A stretch of 41,605 nt of DNA from Roseburia inulinivorans DSM 16841 (GCF_000174195.1 NZ_ACFY01000061.1:1-41605), one strand, 5' to 3'; shown: positions 31,296 through 41,119, counted from the stretch's first letter. The notes: generated from the letters alone by a model not told the origin. Numbers and translations: made by a program.

Positions 31296-33305
31296 ATGGC
31301 AAAGAGTGCAGAAGAATTATTAATTTATTTATTTGATGAGATTTTACCGAAACATGGAATGAATCTGAGGGTAAAACAGAAAGAACTTTCTCTTGAAATG
31401 CTCCGGGCATTGCAGGAAAACAAACTGGCTTTATGTGAGGCGGAAGTGGGGACAGGAAAAACGCACGCATATATCCTTGCACTGACGGTACATAACATTT
31501 ATTCAGATAAGAAGATTCCGGCAGTCATATCAACATCCACCATAGCCCTGCAGAAAGCATTGACAGAGGAATACATACCGCAGATATCCGGGATCCTTTT
31601 AGAACACCATGTAATTGACAAACCATTATCTTTTGTGGTGCGGAAAGGAAAACGGCATTATGTCTGTGACTCCAGATTGAAGATATATGAGACATCCTTA
31701 AAAAATTTGCAGAGAGAAGTGGATGCCAATCTGATACTGGAACTGGCAAGGCTTGGGGAGCAGGAATTTGACAGGATTGATTTGGATGATGCCGTGCTGA
31801 CACCCTATGTAAAAGGCAGAATCAACGTGTTTCGCTGCAATAAGTCATGTCCTTATTCGCTTTTATGTAGATTTATGAATTTTAAGAAAAAGTGCATGAC
31901 GGATAATTTTGATTTTCAGATTACGAACCATAATTATATCCTTGCCGATCTGATTGGACAGAAGCAGGGCAGAAAACCTCTTTTTCCGGGATATGGGGCA
32001 ATGGTGTTTGATGAGTCCCACAAGCTGATAGATGCCGCAAGACAAATGTACAGCACAGTCTGGGACGAGCAGGATGCGGAATTTATCGTGGGTTTGAGTG
32101 AAGTGAACAGAAGAACCACAGGCATGGATGAACTTACTGTATTGCGGAGTCAGCTTGCGGAATATAACAGACAGATATTTGACAGACTGGCGGGAGATTT
32201 AGCAGGAAACCACACCAGAGAGGGAAGCAGGATTGAAATAGTGATAGGTTCCATGGAAAAAATTTACATAAGGCACATGGCAAAGGCTTTAGAGCAGCTT
32301 CCCTTATCCTATCAGGAAAACAGCGGGCAGAAAATGCGGTTGCAAGGTCTGAAAAAGCGTTGCCAGGAGCTGACGGACAAGCTGACCATATTTTTAAACA
32401 GCGGAAATTCAATCTGCTGGATGGAAAAGAGGGAGAACGGCAGGCTTGCCCTGTGTGCGGTTCCAATGGAACTGGAACAGGTTTTATTCCGTGACATCTG
32501 GAGCAGACCGATACCGGTTATTATTACGTCCGGCACAATGTCAGTCCGGGGTGATTTCAGTCACTTCAAGAGAATGACAGGGCTTTCCTTTGCAGCTTTA
32601 TCAAGAATCATGGAAACCAGCAAGCCCTCACCCTTTGATTTTCAGAGTAACGGTCTGCTCTATATACCGGAGCGTATGCCGTTTCCGAATATCCGGGATG
32701 ACAGATACATACAGGCGATCATGGAGGAAATAGTGCAGATAGTGTCTGCCACTCATGGGCATACCCTGATCCTTTTTACATCCTATTGGCTCATGGAGAG
32801 GGTGTTTTATGGTCTGAAGGAGCAGCTTTCTGATTATCCGCTGTTTCTCATGGGCAGAGGTAGACTGGATGTAATAAGTAGCTTTAGAAGAAGCGGAAAC
32901 GGAGTGCTGTTTGCCAGTGACAGCGCCGGAGAGGGAATTGACCTTGCAGGGGATATCCTTTCCAGCCTAATTGTAGTAAAACTGCCTTTTCCCGTGCCGG
33001 ATCCGGTCATGGAATACCAGAGAAACCAGTATGATGACTTTGATTTATACCGCAGGGACATCATTATCCCGGAAATGCTGATTAAACTAAGGCAGTGGTT
33101 CGGGCGCGGCATCCGCAGGGAAAAGGATACAGCGGTATTTTCCATCTTAGACAGCAGAGCATCCCTGCGTGGCAGATACCGGGCAGAAATTCTGAATACC
33201 ATGCCCACCATGCCGGTCACGGACAGGCTCATGGATGTGGCAGACTTTATTATAAGGAAGAAAGCAGACAGTTATTTTATGGATAAGGAGTGGGAAGAAG
33301 AATGA
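31296..33305 (+). CDS. DinG/XPD-like superfamily 2 DNA helicase (669 aa)
   Basis: ATG 31,296 follows TTAGGAGG. Walker A is CEAEVGTGKTHAYILAL (around residue 51). Four Cys spaced as in iron-sulfur XPD/DinG helicases lie at ~180-200 (CNKSCPYSLLCRFMNFKKKC). The DEAH-type box is VFDESHKLIDAA (~239). The second RecA domain has ILFTSYWLMERVFYGL, FASDSAGEGIDLAGDILSSL and RQWFGRGIRREKDTAVF, the last being motif VI. Such helicases occur in Clostridial conjugative elements, with a role in DNA processing or maintenance. It lies behind a structured leader and overlaps the next small gene (ATGA). The sequence is intact, unlike many neighbours. Confidence 0.85.
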   Translation: MAKSAEELLIYLFDEILPKHGMNLRVKQKELSLEMLRALQENKLALCEAEVGTGKTHAYILALTVHNIYSDKKIPAVISTSTIALQKALTEEYIPQISGILLEHHVIDKPLSFVVRKGKRHYVCDSRLKIYETSLKNLQREVDANLILELARLGEQEFDRIDLDDAVLTPYVKGRINVFRCNKSCPYSLLCRFMNFKKKCMTDNFDFQITNHNYILADLIGQKQGRKPLFPGYGAMVFDESHKLIDAARQMYSTVWDEQDAEFIVGLSEVNRRTTGMDELTVLRSQLAEYNRQIFDRLAGDLAGNHTREGSRIEIVIGSMEKIYIRHMAKALEQLPLSYQENSGQKMRLQGLKKRCQELTDKLTIFLNSGNSICWMEKRENGRLALCAVPMELEQVLFRDIWSRPIPVIITSGTMSVRGDFSHFKRMTGLSFAALSRIMETSKPSPFDFQSNGLLYIPERMPFPNIRDDRYIQAIMEEIVQIVSATHGHTLILFTSYWLMERVFYGLKEQLSDYPLFLMGRGRLDVISSFRRSGNGVLFASDSAGEGIDLAGDILSSLIVVKLPFPVPDPVMEYQRNQYDDFDLYRRDIIIPEMLIKLRQWFGRGIRREKDTAVFSILDSRASLRGRYRAEILNTMPTMPVTDRLMDVADFIIRKKADSYFMDKEWEEE

Positions 33306-33430
33306 AAATCGTGTTGAGCGTTATGGGCGCTGTAACAGGAGCCCTTGCTGTTGTGTTTCTGGCGGCCTGCATTGCAGTTGCCGGGGCTATAGAATGTATG
33401 AGAGCATTGGAAGAAATGACAGGGATGTAA
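33302..33430 (+). CDS. Small membrane peptide (42 aa)
   Basis: The ATG at 33,302 overlaps the helicase stop codon (ATGA), implying translational coupling. The peptide is almost all one membrane helix (MGAVTGALAVVFLAACIAVA) with a short acidic, Met-rich tail (CMRALEEMTGM). Small membrane peptides of this kind are common in conjugative elements, but no family is recognised. Confidence 0.5.
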   Translation: MKIVLSVMGAVTGALAVVFLAACIAVAGAIECMRALEEMTGM

Positions 33431-33521
33431 TGTGTGGAAAATGTTATAGCATAGGACAATCCGGTAAAAGAATAGACTTAGATAGCAGCAGTGTTCATGC
33501 TACATGGAAAGGAGAGAAGCC

Positions 33522-33791
33522 TTGGAACTGACAAAGGAAAGACTTGAAGAGATGGCTGCCGTGGATATAAGGACGGTAGATATTTCCACTCTGACCGATT
33601 TGAGGAACATAGAGATTGATACATCACTGCCTGTGGAGAAGAAGCTGGATGCGTTTGCAAGGCAGACGAACAATGTCTATGTCAACCGGATCGGTGATTA
33701 TGTAGTTAAGGTCAGGTTCCAAAAAGACGGAGCCAGCATAGATGATAAAATGGCGGAATATCTGCAAAGGTTATCCGAAATTCATATTTGA
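33522..33791 (+). CDS. DUF6870-like small protein (89 aa)
   Basis: The start chosen is TTG 33,522, seven bases after AAGGAG; an in-frame ATG at 33,504 places that site inside the gene. The protein begins LELTKERLEEMAAVDIRTVD, followed by LRNIEIDTSLPVEKKLDAFA and YVNRIGDYVVKVRFQKDGAS. This matches the pattern I know as DUF6870, found upstream of serine recombinases in Lachnospiraceae elements. It precedes the first large serine recombinase. The function is unknown; a role in regulating excision is possible. Confidence 0.6.
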   Translation: MELTKERLEEMAAVDIRTVDISTLTDLRNIEIDTSLPVEKKLDAFARQTNNVYVNRIGDYVVKVRFQKDGASIDDKMAEYLQRLSEIHI

Positions 33792-33924
33792 AAAATTCAT
33801 ATTTGGATTGAAAAATCCGCTTATCTATGCTAACCTAATATCAGGACAAATCAGCGTAACTCCTGATTTTATGGAAAGGAAAAGCCACCGGCTTCCCCCT
33901 AACAAAAAAGTCAGGAGTGATAAC

Positions 33925-35604
33925 ATGAAAGAACAATCTAAATTCTTTGCCGCCATGTATCTGCGTCTTTCCAGAGATGACAATGTGAAAGCGGAGCATG
34001 ATGGCAACGCCATGATAAATGGCGTATCTAAAGCCGAAAGCAACAGCATAGGAAGTCAGAGGGAGTTGATCCGTTCCTTTTTAAATGAACAGGAGAATAT
34101 GGAACTCTATGACATTTATGTAGATGATGGCTTTTCCGGTAGTAATTTCGACAGACCAGAATTTAACAGAATGATGAAAGATATTGAAGCGGGCAGGGTT
34201 AACTGCGTGGTTGTGAAAGACCTGTCCCGTTTTGGGCGTGATTATATTGAAGCCGGAAGGTATCTGGAAAAGATATTCCCGGTTCTTGGTGTGCGTTTCA
34301 TTGCCTTAACTGATCATTACGACAGTATATCGGCAGACACCGGAGAACGCCAGATCGTGATTCCGGTCAAAAATTTTATCAATGATTCTTATTGCCGGGA
34401 CATTTCCACCAAGGTAAAAAGCCAGCTCGCAGTGAAGCGGAAAGCCGGGGAATGTTTATCTTCTTTTGCTGTATATGGTTACCGTAAGTCCCCGGAGAAT
34501 AAGCTGGTGGTGGATGATTATGCGGCAGAGATAGTACGCAGAATATTTAGGTGGAAGATTGAGGGAATGGCGGTGGCTGCCATTGCAAAGAAGCTGGATG
34601 AGCTGCACATTCTTTCCCCAAAGGAATACAAAAAATCTACAGGGCTTAACTACCGGGGCGGGTTTACCGGCGGCTCCGGCTCAAAGTGGAGCAGTTCATC
34701 GGTAAAGCGTATCCTAACTAATGAAGTCTATTTAGGACATCTGCTACAGGGTAGGACGGAGAAAGTCAATTATAAGGTGAAAAAGAGTATTGAGAAACCA
34801 AAGGAAGAATGGGTGCGTGTGGAAAATACTCATGAAGCAATTATTTCGGACAGTGATTTTGAAGCGGTACAGAATCTGCTTCAGACGGACGGACGGGTAA
34901 GCCCGGAAAGCAAAAGCTTAAGTCCATTCATGGGACTTCTGTTTTGCGGGGACTGCGGCGAACAGATGGTGCGGCGCAGAGTCCGGTATAAGGAATCCAA
35001 TAAGGTGTACTATATCTGTTCCACAAAAAACCGGGGCGAGGGATGCAGCCGCCACAGCATAGAGGAAAATACTTTAAAGGAATTGGTGGGCATTGCGGTT
35101 CGCAGATATGCCAATGACTTTTTAGCGCAGAGTAAACTTTTTGAACAGGCGAAAGAAAAAGAGACAAATCTGGAAGCAGTTGCGGGATGCCAGAAGGAGC
35201 TTACACGGCTGAAACAGGAGCAGGATAAGTATTACGGTCTCTGCGCAGGACTCTATGACGATCTAAGGCAGAATGTCGTAACAAAGGAAGAATTTGAACG
35301 TCTGCACAAGGAGTTTCAGCGCAAGGCACAAGAACTGGAGAAAGCACAGGAACAGCAACAGGACATGATACGGCGGATGCTGCAGAAAGGTGTAGTCAGT
35401 GCTTCAAGGCTGGCAAAATTTCAGGATTCCCTGAAGCTTGCCGAAATTGACCGGCATACTTTGACGAGTCTGGTAAAGCGGATTTATGTGTTCGAGGATA
35501 AAAGACTTGAGATAGAGTTTTATTTTCGGGATGAATACCAAATCATGCAGGAATATGTCACTGCACTTTCGGGGCAGGAAAGCGGCAGGGAAAGGAGTGC
35601 ATGA
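33925..35604 (+). CDS. Large serine recombinase 1 (559 aa)
   Basis: The start chosen is ATG 33,925 after CAGGAG. The resolvase domain (~10-160) has AAMYLRLSRDD with the catalytic Ser, SIGSQRELIRSFL, and VVVKDLSRFGRDYIEAGRYL. The recombinase domain follows (YGYRKSPENKLVVDDYAAEI, SSSSVKRILTNEVYLGHLLQ). A zinc ribbon (LLFCGDCGEQMVRRR...YICSTKNRGEGC) and a long coiled-coil region (~400-500) complete the family layout. It catalyses site-specific insertion and excision of the element. It is the first of three in tandem and is intact; the next recombinase overlaps its stop (ATGA). Confidence 0.9.
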   Translation: MKEQSKFFAAMYLRLSRDDNVKAEHDGNAMINGVSKAESNSIGSQRELIRSFLNEQENMELYDIYVDDGFSGSNFDRPEFNRMMKDIEAGRVNCVVVKDLSRFGRDYIEAGRYLEKIFPVLGVRFIALTDHYDSISADTGERQIVIPVKNFINDSYCRDISTKVKSQLAVKRKAGECLSSFAVYGYRKSPENKLVVDDYAAEIVRRIFRWKIEGMAVAAIAKKLDELHILSPKEYKKSTGLNYRGGFTGGSGSKWSSSSVKRILTNEVYLGHLLQGRTEKVNYKVKKSIEKPKEEWVRVENTHEAIISDSDFEAVQNLLQTDGRVSPESKSLSPFMGLLFCGDCGEQMVRRRVRYKESNKVYYICSTKNRGEGCSRHSIEENTLKELVGIAVRRYANDFLAQSKLFEQAKEKETNLEAVAGCQKELTRLKQEQDKYYGLCAGLYDDLRQNVVTKEEFERLHKEFQRKAQELEKAQEQQQDMIRRMLQKGVVSASRLAKFQDSLKLAEIDRHTLTSLVKRIYVFEDKRLEIEFYFRDEYQIMQEYVTALSGQESGRERSA

Positions 35605-37326
35605 GTATGGGAAGAACATCAAAGAGACAGTCAGCGGGAAAAGGGGCGGGCACACCTGCGAGCACTTCCGGGGTGCAAAAGAACAGGCAGTATAAGGCTG
35701 GTATTTATGCCAGACTCTCCGCAGATATAAACGAGAAAAAGAATGAATCGGTAGAGGTACAGATAGAGATTGCAAAGAAATTCATTGAGGAATGGAACGG
35801 AAAACATACGGATAAAATTGAAGTGGCAGACTGTTACATCGACCTAGGAAAGACGGGAACCAATTTTAATCGTGATTCATTTCAGCGGCTGATGCAGGAT
35901 GTCCGTATGGGAGACATTAACTGCGTGATTGTAAAAGACCTGTCCCGTTTTGGCAGAAATTATCAGGAAGCCGGAAATTATATTGAGAAGATTTTCCCGT
36001 TCCTTGGTGTGCGTTTCATAGCAGTGGCGGATGGCTTTGATACCGGGGCAGGCGGCAATGAAACGAAACAGATGGTATCGGAAATCAAGAATCTGGTAAA
36101 TGATATGTATGCTAAGGATTTTTCCGTGAAAGCGAAAGCTTCTCTGGCACAGAGAAGAAAAGAAGGCTCCTATGTGGGCGGCCCTGCACCTTATGGGTAT
36201 AAGGCAGTCTGGGAGGGCAAAGTACGCAGGCTGATACCGGATGAAAATACGGAGGAGATTGTCAGATACATTTATAAGAAATTTATCGAAATGGAAAGCT
36301 ATACGGCGGTTACGGATGACCTGAATATCCGTAAAATCAATCCACCGGCAGTGTATCATAAGACGGGAGAGGTCTACTGCCCACCGGATGTAGCTTACAA
36401 AGGATGGGATAAAAAGTGGTGTGGAACGCATTATTAAAAGTGACACTTACGCTGGAAAGCTGGTACAGGGAAAGACCAGCATTACTGCAAGGGATGAAAA
36501 TAACCGCATTCACAAGCCGGAAGATGACTGGGTGGTAAAAGAAGAAGCCCATGAGCCGTTAATCACGCCAGAGATTATGAAGGAGGCGGCCAGAGTAAGG
36601 AGGAAACTGCGGGAGCAGACAAAGAGCCACGCTCATCCAACGAAAGGCTGCCCTATCGGGGAAAATGTTTTTGACAAGGTGCTGTACTGTGGTGTATGCG
36701 GGCGGAAAATGACAAGACACAGCTATGTGAAGCACTATGCGGATGATAGTAAAAACCGCATGGATGGTTATTTTTGTATGAATGGCGGAGCAACCAAAAC
36801 AGATAACTGTCCGTCTTCTAACCGTATCTCGAAAAGTGCGTTGACGGATATCCTTTTTGCACTGTTTGAAAAAGAATTTGATGTGGGCTTGAAAAAACAG
36901 AGAATGTATTTAGATACTGCAAGAGCAATCATCCGGCACAAAAAGCAGGAACTGGAGCAGAGCCTTCATGCCGTGGTCTGCACAAAGCTCCGGCTTGCAG
37001 AGGAAGAAAGCGGGAAGTATATGGCATACCGCATGGGCAATCTTTCACAGAAAGACTATGTGGAGTATAAGATGTGCAAAGAAAATAGGCTGCGGGACTT
37101 GGAGAAGCAGGAGAAGAACTTCAGAGAGCAGGAAGTAAGCCTTGAGCGTGACGGAGAAACCTATCTGAAAGCAGTCCGTGCATTGATAAAACTAAAGAAT
37201 GAACAGGTACTTACCAGGGAGCTTATTGAATCGCTGATAGATAAAATCTATGTGTATCCGGGGAAAAGGGTGGAAGTCTTATTTACATACAGTGATGCAC
37301 TGGTGGAAAGGCAGGTGAAAAAATGA
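35601..37326 (+). pseudogene. Large serine recombinase 2, frameshifted in the middle
   Basis: The ATG at 35,601 overlaps the previous stop. The first part has YKAGIYARLSADINEKKNES, VIVKDLSRFGRNYQEAGNYI and the recombinase domain up to YKGWDKKWCGTHY, stopping at 36,437. The other frame resumes at about 36,420 with VERIIKSDTYAGKLVQGKTS and runs through a zinc ribbon (LYCGVCGRKMTRH...NC) and coiled coil to 37,326. Compared with recombinase 1, where the equivalent stretch is KWSSSSVKRIL, about 11 bases encoding the SSxT linker seem to be lost at ~36,418. This is a small deletion rather than a homopolymer slip. The protein is probably inactive as read. Confidence 0.8.
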
Positions 37327-37481
37327 CAGACAGCAGGAAGATTGCAATCTATCTCCGCCTTTCCATAGAGGATGATGCCCTGGACGGTAAAGCTTCCACA
37401 GAGCAGCGGGAAAGCAACAGTATTTCCAATCATGATGTAATGTATAGAGGGTGGATTACACCAAAAAACATTACATCATGA
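37323..37481 (+). pseudogene. Serine recombinase 3, N-terminal stub
   Basis: ATG 37,323 overlaps the stop of recombinase 2. The first ~38 residues (RKIAIYLRLSIEDDALDGKA, STEQRESNSISN) are the start of a resolvase domain. At about 37,431 the frame enters foreign sequence and stops at 37,481. The gene has been cut by the GC-rich element that follows. Triple serine recombinases are a known arrangement in Clostridial elements. Confidence 0.75.
37431..37480. repeat. 13-bp inverted repeat at the border of the GC-rich element
   Basis: CATGATGTAATGT (37,431-37,443) and ACATTACATCATG (37,468-37,480) are perfect complements around 24 bases. They sit exactly where recombinase 3 homology ends and the GC content rises, so they probably form the left end or attachment site of the inserted element. 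Confidence 0.65.
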
Positions 37482-37584
37482 CTGGCGGCTCATTTGTGGC
37501 GAATGAAAAGACAGTTATGATAAAGGAGGGATGCCCTCAAACCTACCGTAACTGTCAACCACATTCTCACGAAAGGAGCCTTGT

Positions 37585-37935
37585 ATGGAACTGACTTACA
37601 CCCAATGCGGCGACTATCTCATTCCCAACCTTGTGTTAGCAGACACCAAAGAGTACCATATCGGGAAATATGGCCGGATGCGCCGTGCCTACTTAAAAGA
37701 ACATCGGCCCATTCTGTATACCGATCTCATTGTCACTGAAAAGCTGCTTCCCCACTTGGAGGAAATCGACATCGCCTGCCGGGAGCGGCTGGAAATCATT
37801 GAAAAATCCATGATGCAGCAAGAGGGCGTCACAGAAGCCCTGAAAGCTGCCGACCAGATGGCATGGGTGCGCTCCATGAACTCCATCCACAACAGAGCCG
37901 AGGAAATTGTCCTGGCTGAGCTGGTCTACTGTTGA
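37585..37935 (+). CDS. tnpV: TnpV-family transposon protein (116 aa)
   Basis: ATG 37,585 follows GAAAGGAG. The protein begins MELTYTQCGDYLIPNLVLAD, followed by GKYGRMRRAYLKEHRPILYT, LPHLEEIDIACRERLEIIEK and, near the end, NRAEEIVLAELVY. This is the TnpV signature of Clostridial/Faecalibacterium transposons. Its biochemical role is not established, though it is commonly found beside element recombination genes. It starts a short operon with the next gene, and codon use is much more GC-rich than upstream. Confidence 0.85.
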   Translation: MELTYTQCGDYLIPNLVLADTKEYHIGKYGRMRRAYLKEHRPILYTDLIVTEKLLPHLEEIDIACRERLEIIEKSMMQQEGVTEALKAADQMAWVRSMNSIHNRAEEIVLAELVYC

Positions 37936-37948
37936 GGGAGGGAACACC

Positions 37949-38224
37949 ATGATTTTAGAAGCCATGTATAATGGAGAGTTTTATCCCTGTGAAACAGTCG
38001 TACCCACGTCCCCGGAATACCACAAGGCGATCCAAACCTGTGCAGCGTTGATGGAGCAGTTATCCCAGCGGCTCAGCAAAGAGGACTATGCGCTGGTGGA
38101 GGAACTCCGGGCGCAGAACGCTATCGCCCAATGCGAGGAAAGTGAGAGCCATTTCAAGTATGGCTTTTCGGCAGGGCTGATCGTCCATCAGGAAGCCTAT
38201 GAACAGCTGCAAAACAAGAAATAA
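37949..38224 (+). CDS. DUF6809-like small protein (91 aa)
   Basis: The start chosen is ATG 37,949 after GGGAGGG, 13 bp past TnpV. The product begins MILEAMYNGEFYPCETVVPT and has a helical middle (AALMEQLSQRLSKEDYALVE) followed by FKYGFSAGLIVHQEAYEQL. This fits small proteins annotated as DUF6809 that follow TnpV in many gut elements. No enzyme motif is seen. A bidirectional terminator lies directly downstream. Confidence 0.55.
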   Translation: MILEAMYNGEFYPCETVVPTSPEYHKAIQTCAALMEQLSQRLSKEDYALVEELRAQNAIAQCEESESHFKYGFSAGLIVHQEAYEQLQNKK

Positions 38225-38234
38225 GCGATGGCCG

Positions 38235-38278
38235 AAAAAGCCCACGCAGCCGGAAAGAGAACCGGAAGCGTGGGTTTT
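38235..38278. terminator. Bidirectional terminator between DUF6809-like and RhuM genes
   Basis: CCCACGC (38,241-38,247) pairs with GCGTGGG (38,268-38,274), preceded by AAAAAG and followed by TTTTC, so it works on both strands between two convergent operons. Confidence 0.8.
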
Positions 38279-38290
38279 CTGTGTATATGG

Positions 38291-39319
38291 TTATTCTGTC
38301 AGATCATCCGAAGTTTCCGCAACCAGCCTGTCAAAGTCGCTCTGATAGCTTCTGTCCTGCAATACCCGGAACTTTTCAAACTCTTTCTCGGCAAAGGCTT
38401 TGGCAATAGCGGCGGTCACCTTGCCCTTATCATGCAGAATATCTTCCTCGTTGAACTGTAAAAATGCGTCAAGCCGCTTGACCCAATCGGCCATATACAT
38501 GACATTTCCCCGGCGGGCCTGCCGTTCCGCATAGTCCAGATACATGGTGACGATCTCGTTCAGGTTTCGCATTTCCGTTTCGTTCAGATAGTTTTTGGCG
38601 ACGGTGACATCCGATTTACGGATGCGGCCTTTGGGGGCGTTTTTCCATGTGGTCAGCCCCATGTTGGGCTTGGTGCTGTCGGCACGGTCGTATACGATCT
38701 CGGCGGCGGTATGATGGGTGACCGCATAGTGGAGCTTGTTCTGCACCGTGGCAAAAAACTCCTTTGTGATGGGGCTTTCCACATCGTAGTCGGCGCTGCA
38801 CTGAGAATAGATGTCCGTGATTTTCTGGTAAAATCTTCTCTCGCTGGCCCGGATGTCCCGGATACGCTCCAGCTGTTCCTCAAAATAATCCTTGCCGAAA
38901 AAGTTCTCCGGCTCCCGCAGCCGTGCGTCATCCATCACATAACCTTTGATGATGAACTCTTTCAACACCCGGTTCGCCCAAATGCGGAACATGGTCGCCT
39001 TTTTGGAGTTCACACGATACCCCACAGCGATAATGGCGTCCAAATTGTAATAGTTGGTCTGATACCGTTTCCCGTCCGCCGCAGTTGTTTCCATTTTGGA
39101 AACAACTGAATCCTCGTTCAGTTCTCCAGATTCAAAAATGTTTTTCAGATGCTTGGAAATAGCCGCTTTCTGCACCTCGAACAGTTCTGCCATTTTTGCC
39201 TGTGTCAGCCAGAGGTTTTCCTGAAAGAGCAGGATTTCCACCCGCACTTCTCCGTTTTCGGTCTTGTAAAAGAGGATTTCTCTGGTTTCATACGGGGTCA
39301 GTCCCTGTTCCTCGCTCAT
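38291..39319 (-). CDS. rhuM: RhuM-family protein (342 aa)
   Basis: ATG at 39,319 on the minus strand starts MSEEQGLTPYETREILFYKT. Key stretches are LWLTQAKMAELFEVQKAAIS (helix-turn-helix), SVVSKMETTAADGKRYQTNY, NLDAIIAVGYRVNSKKATMF and FRIWANRVLKEFIIKGYVMD, which together define the virulence RhuM/DUF3232-type family. The C-terminal half carries a second helical domain (LHYAVTHHTAAEIVYDRADS). RhuM proteins are frequent cargo of mobile elements; their molecular role is unsettled and some are proposed as toxin-like or DNA-interacting. The stop of the upstream zinc-finger gene overlaps its start (ATGA). Confidence 0.85.
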   Translation of the reverse strand: MSEEQGLTPYETREILFYKTENGEVRVEILLFQENLWLTQAKMAELFEVQKAAISKHLKNIFESGELNEDSVVSKMETTAADGKRYQTNYYNLDAIIAVGYRVNSKKATMFRIWANRVLKEFIIKGYVMDDARLREPENFFGKDYFEEQLERIRDIRASERRFYQKITDIYSQCSADYDVESPITKEFFATVQNKLHYAVTHHTAAEIVYDRADSTKPNMGLTTWKNAPKGRIRKSDVTVAKNYLNETEMRNLNEIVTMYLDYAERQARRGNVMYMADWVKRLDAFLQFNEEDILHDKGKVTAAIAKAFAEKEFEKFRVLQDRSYQSDFDRLVAETSDDLTE

Positions 39320-40236
39320 TCCTCGTCACCTCCATCCGTCCGGTTCTTTCCCCGGCTCTTGTAGACATTATACTGGTTCTTGCACCGTGGGCTGCAAAAG
39401 GCGGCATTGGACCGGCTGCCCAGGAACACCTTCTGGCAGTGCTTGCACAGGCGCAGGGGCTGGTCACCGTCTACCAGCATGAAGCTGAACATCATCTGGA
39501 TGCCCAGCAGCAGCGAATGGAAATCCCAATAGATGGTGGGCTTATCCAACAGCTCAATGTGGTAGCTGGGGGCAATCCCGCCGAACGCAGCCATGGCCTT
39601 GCGATACAGCCCCCGTGCGTCCTCGTCAATGGAATCATAGTCATTGTAGTACAAAATGGCGGTGGTCAGTGTAAAGGCCCAATCTTTGAACTGCTGGGCA
39701 ACCCAGTCGTAGGGTTCCGCATATTCCCGCTGGAAGCTCATGTTCTTCGCCATCGGCTCGTCCATGAAGGTCATGGTCAGGGCAACCATCGTCCGGTCAC
39801 CGGACACATTCCATGTGGATTCAATGCCTTTCTTCACCAAATCCAGCTGATCAAAGGGATAAAACAGGGACAGATATTTGTCCGTCGCCATGGATTCTTC
39901 CTTAATAAAGTGGTTTTTCGGTAGGTACACCGCCTCATAGTCCATAAAAGACGGCGTGGTGGGCAGGGCGGTCATCAGCCCCAGCAGGCCGTACCGGGTG
40001 ACAAACTCCATCACTGCCTTTTCCACTTCTGCTTCCGGCTTGCGTCCCATCATCAACATCCCTACATTCAGGGCATCCAGCACAATGTTGGGGACCTCTT
40101 TCAGCGGATTGTAGACATCCGGCTTTGCACTCTTGCCGGGGGTGATGTACCGCTTGCCATCTTCCGCTGTTTTCAGCTCGTAGTGATCGTACCGCACCCA
40201 ATGGGAACGGGACTGTTCAAACAAATTTTTCATCAT
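39316..40236 (-). CDS. DUF6076-like protein with C-terminal zinc finger (306 aa)
   Basis: ATG 40,236 (or the next codon) starts the minus-strand frame. Most of the protein is a helical domain (VPNIVLDALNVGMLMMGRKP; LLLGIQMMFSFMLVDGDQPL). The C-terminus has LCKHCQKVFLGSRSNAAFCS and PRCKNQYNVYKSRGKNR, a C-x2-C...C-x3-C zinc knuckle like that of CGNR/DUF6076 proteins. These occur next to RhuM in gut mobile elements, probably as DNA-binding regulators. It overlaps the RhuM start by four bases, so the pair is translated together. Confidence 0.65.
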   Translation of the reverse strand: MMKNLFEQSRSHWVRYDHYELKTAEDGKRYITPGKSAKPDVYNPLKEVPNIVLDALNVGMLMMGRKPEAEVEKAVMEFVTRYGLLGLMTALPTTPSFMDYEAVYLPKNHFIKEESMATDKYLSLFYPFDQLDLVKKGIESTWNVSGDRTMVALTMTFMDEPMAKNMSFQREYAEPYDWVAQQFKDWAFTLTTAILYYNDYDSIDEDARGLYRKAMAAFGGIAPSYHIELLDKPTIYWDFHSLLLGIQMMFSFMLVDGDQPLRLCKHCQKVFLGSRSNAAFCSPRCKNQYNVYKSRGKNRTDGGDEE

Positions 40237-40267
40237 ACACGCCCTTTCTCCTTAATCGTCCCAATTA

Positions 40268-41119
40268 TCAGGGGCGGTTTTTCTTTTTTCTGCGCTTGGT
40301 CTTGTTTTCCCGCCGGATCACGGCGTCCTTGCCCTGTTTTCTTGCGATTTTCGAGTATTCCTCCAAAAATTGGCGTTCCCGCAAGGTCAGGCTGCCGCCA
40401 TGCTCCTGCTTGCCGCACAGATGGTCATACATCTGGCGCTGCAATTTCTTGTGGATGGTTTTCCGCAGTTTGCGAATGTTGCGGTCAGACTGCCCACGAA
40501 CAGCGGCAAGCCGGGTGGTGCTGTACAGCCGCAAAGAGAGGAAATACAGGACTTCCTTATGTTCCTCGCTTAATTCCTCCACCATGCGGGATATAAAGGC
40601 GTCAGCGGTCAGGTTGTGCATCTCATAGGGGCAGTCAAACAGGATGTCCAGAAAGTTCCCGGCCATCAGCTGCCGGTATGCGGGATTGTTCATCCAGCGG
40701 GGAATGAGCTTGGGTTCCGGCACCGCCTGATATTCCAGCGGCACATCCCCACGAAGGTTTTCGTGGTCCCGTTCCCGGCGCTCCCGGTTCCGGTCCAGCT
40801 TGTTCCATTCCTCCACCACGGCCCGGAAATCCTTCTCCGTGCGTGCTGCTTCCTCCAGCCGCCGCACAGCTTCCGCTCGAATCTCCCGTTTCAGCCGCTT
40901 TTCGTTGACCGGGGCGGCTTCTTCTTCCTCGTCCTCCAGCTCCGCTTCATAGTCGATGGGATGCTCGTCCTGCTCCAGCTCACTTTCCAGCTCGGCCAGA
41001 CGTTCTTCCGCAAGCGCCTGTTCCAGCGTTTCCTCCGTTGCACCAGCGCCTGTCTCATCGTCCCATCCGGTGAAGCCACCCTCGGTATCCAGAAGCTCGT
41101 CATCAGACAGATACGCCAT
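40268..41119 (-). CDS. Sigma-70-like regulator of the GC-rich element (283 aa)
   Basis: The start chosen is ATG 41,119 after GAGGTGG on the minus strand; ATG 41,179 is in frame but has no site. The N-terminus is acidic (EEETLEQALAEERLAELESE-like), followed by an Arg/Glu-rich coil. Residues ~185-240 look like sigma-70 region 4: MVEELSEEHKEVLYFLSLRL, then YSTTRLAAVRGQSDRNIRKL and RKTIHKKLQRQMYDHL. The last 20 residues are very basic. It leads the minus-strand operon (sigma-like, zinc-finger, RhuM) and probably controls element genes. Confidence 0.65.
   Translation of the reverse strand: MAYLSDDELLDTEGGFTGWDDETGAGATEETLEQALAEERLAELESELEQDEHPIDYEAELEDEEEEAAPVNEKRLKREIRAEAVRRLEEAARTEKDFRAVVEEWNKLDRNRERRERDHENLRGDVPLEYQAVPEPKLIPRWMNNPAYRQLMAGNFLDILFDCPYEMHNLTADAFISRMVEELSEEHKEVLYFLSLRLYSTTRLAAVRGQSDRNIRKLRKTIHKKLQRQMYDHLCGKQEHGGSLTLRERQFLEEYSKIARKQGKDAVIRRENKTKRRKKKNRP

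Noticed and set aside
39196..39924. Plus-strand ORF of 242 aa opposite the zinc-finger gene
   Set aside because: It is a shadow in GC-rich DNA; the minus strand encodes a coherent zinc-knuckle protein with an overlapping operon partner.
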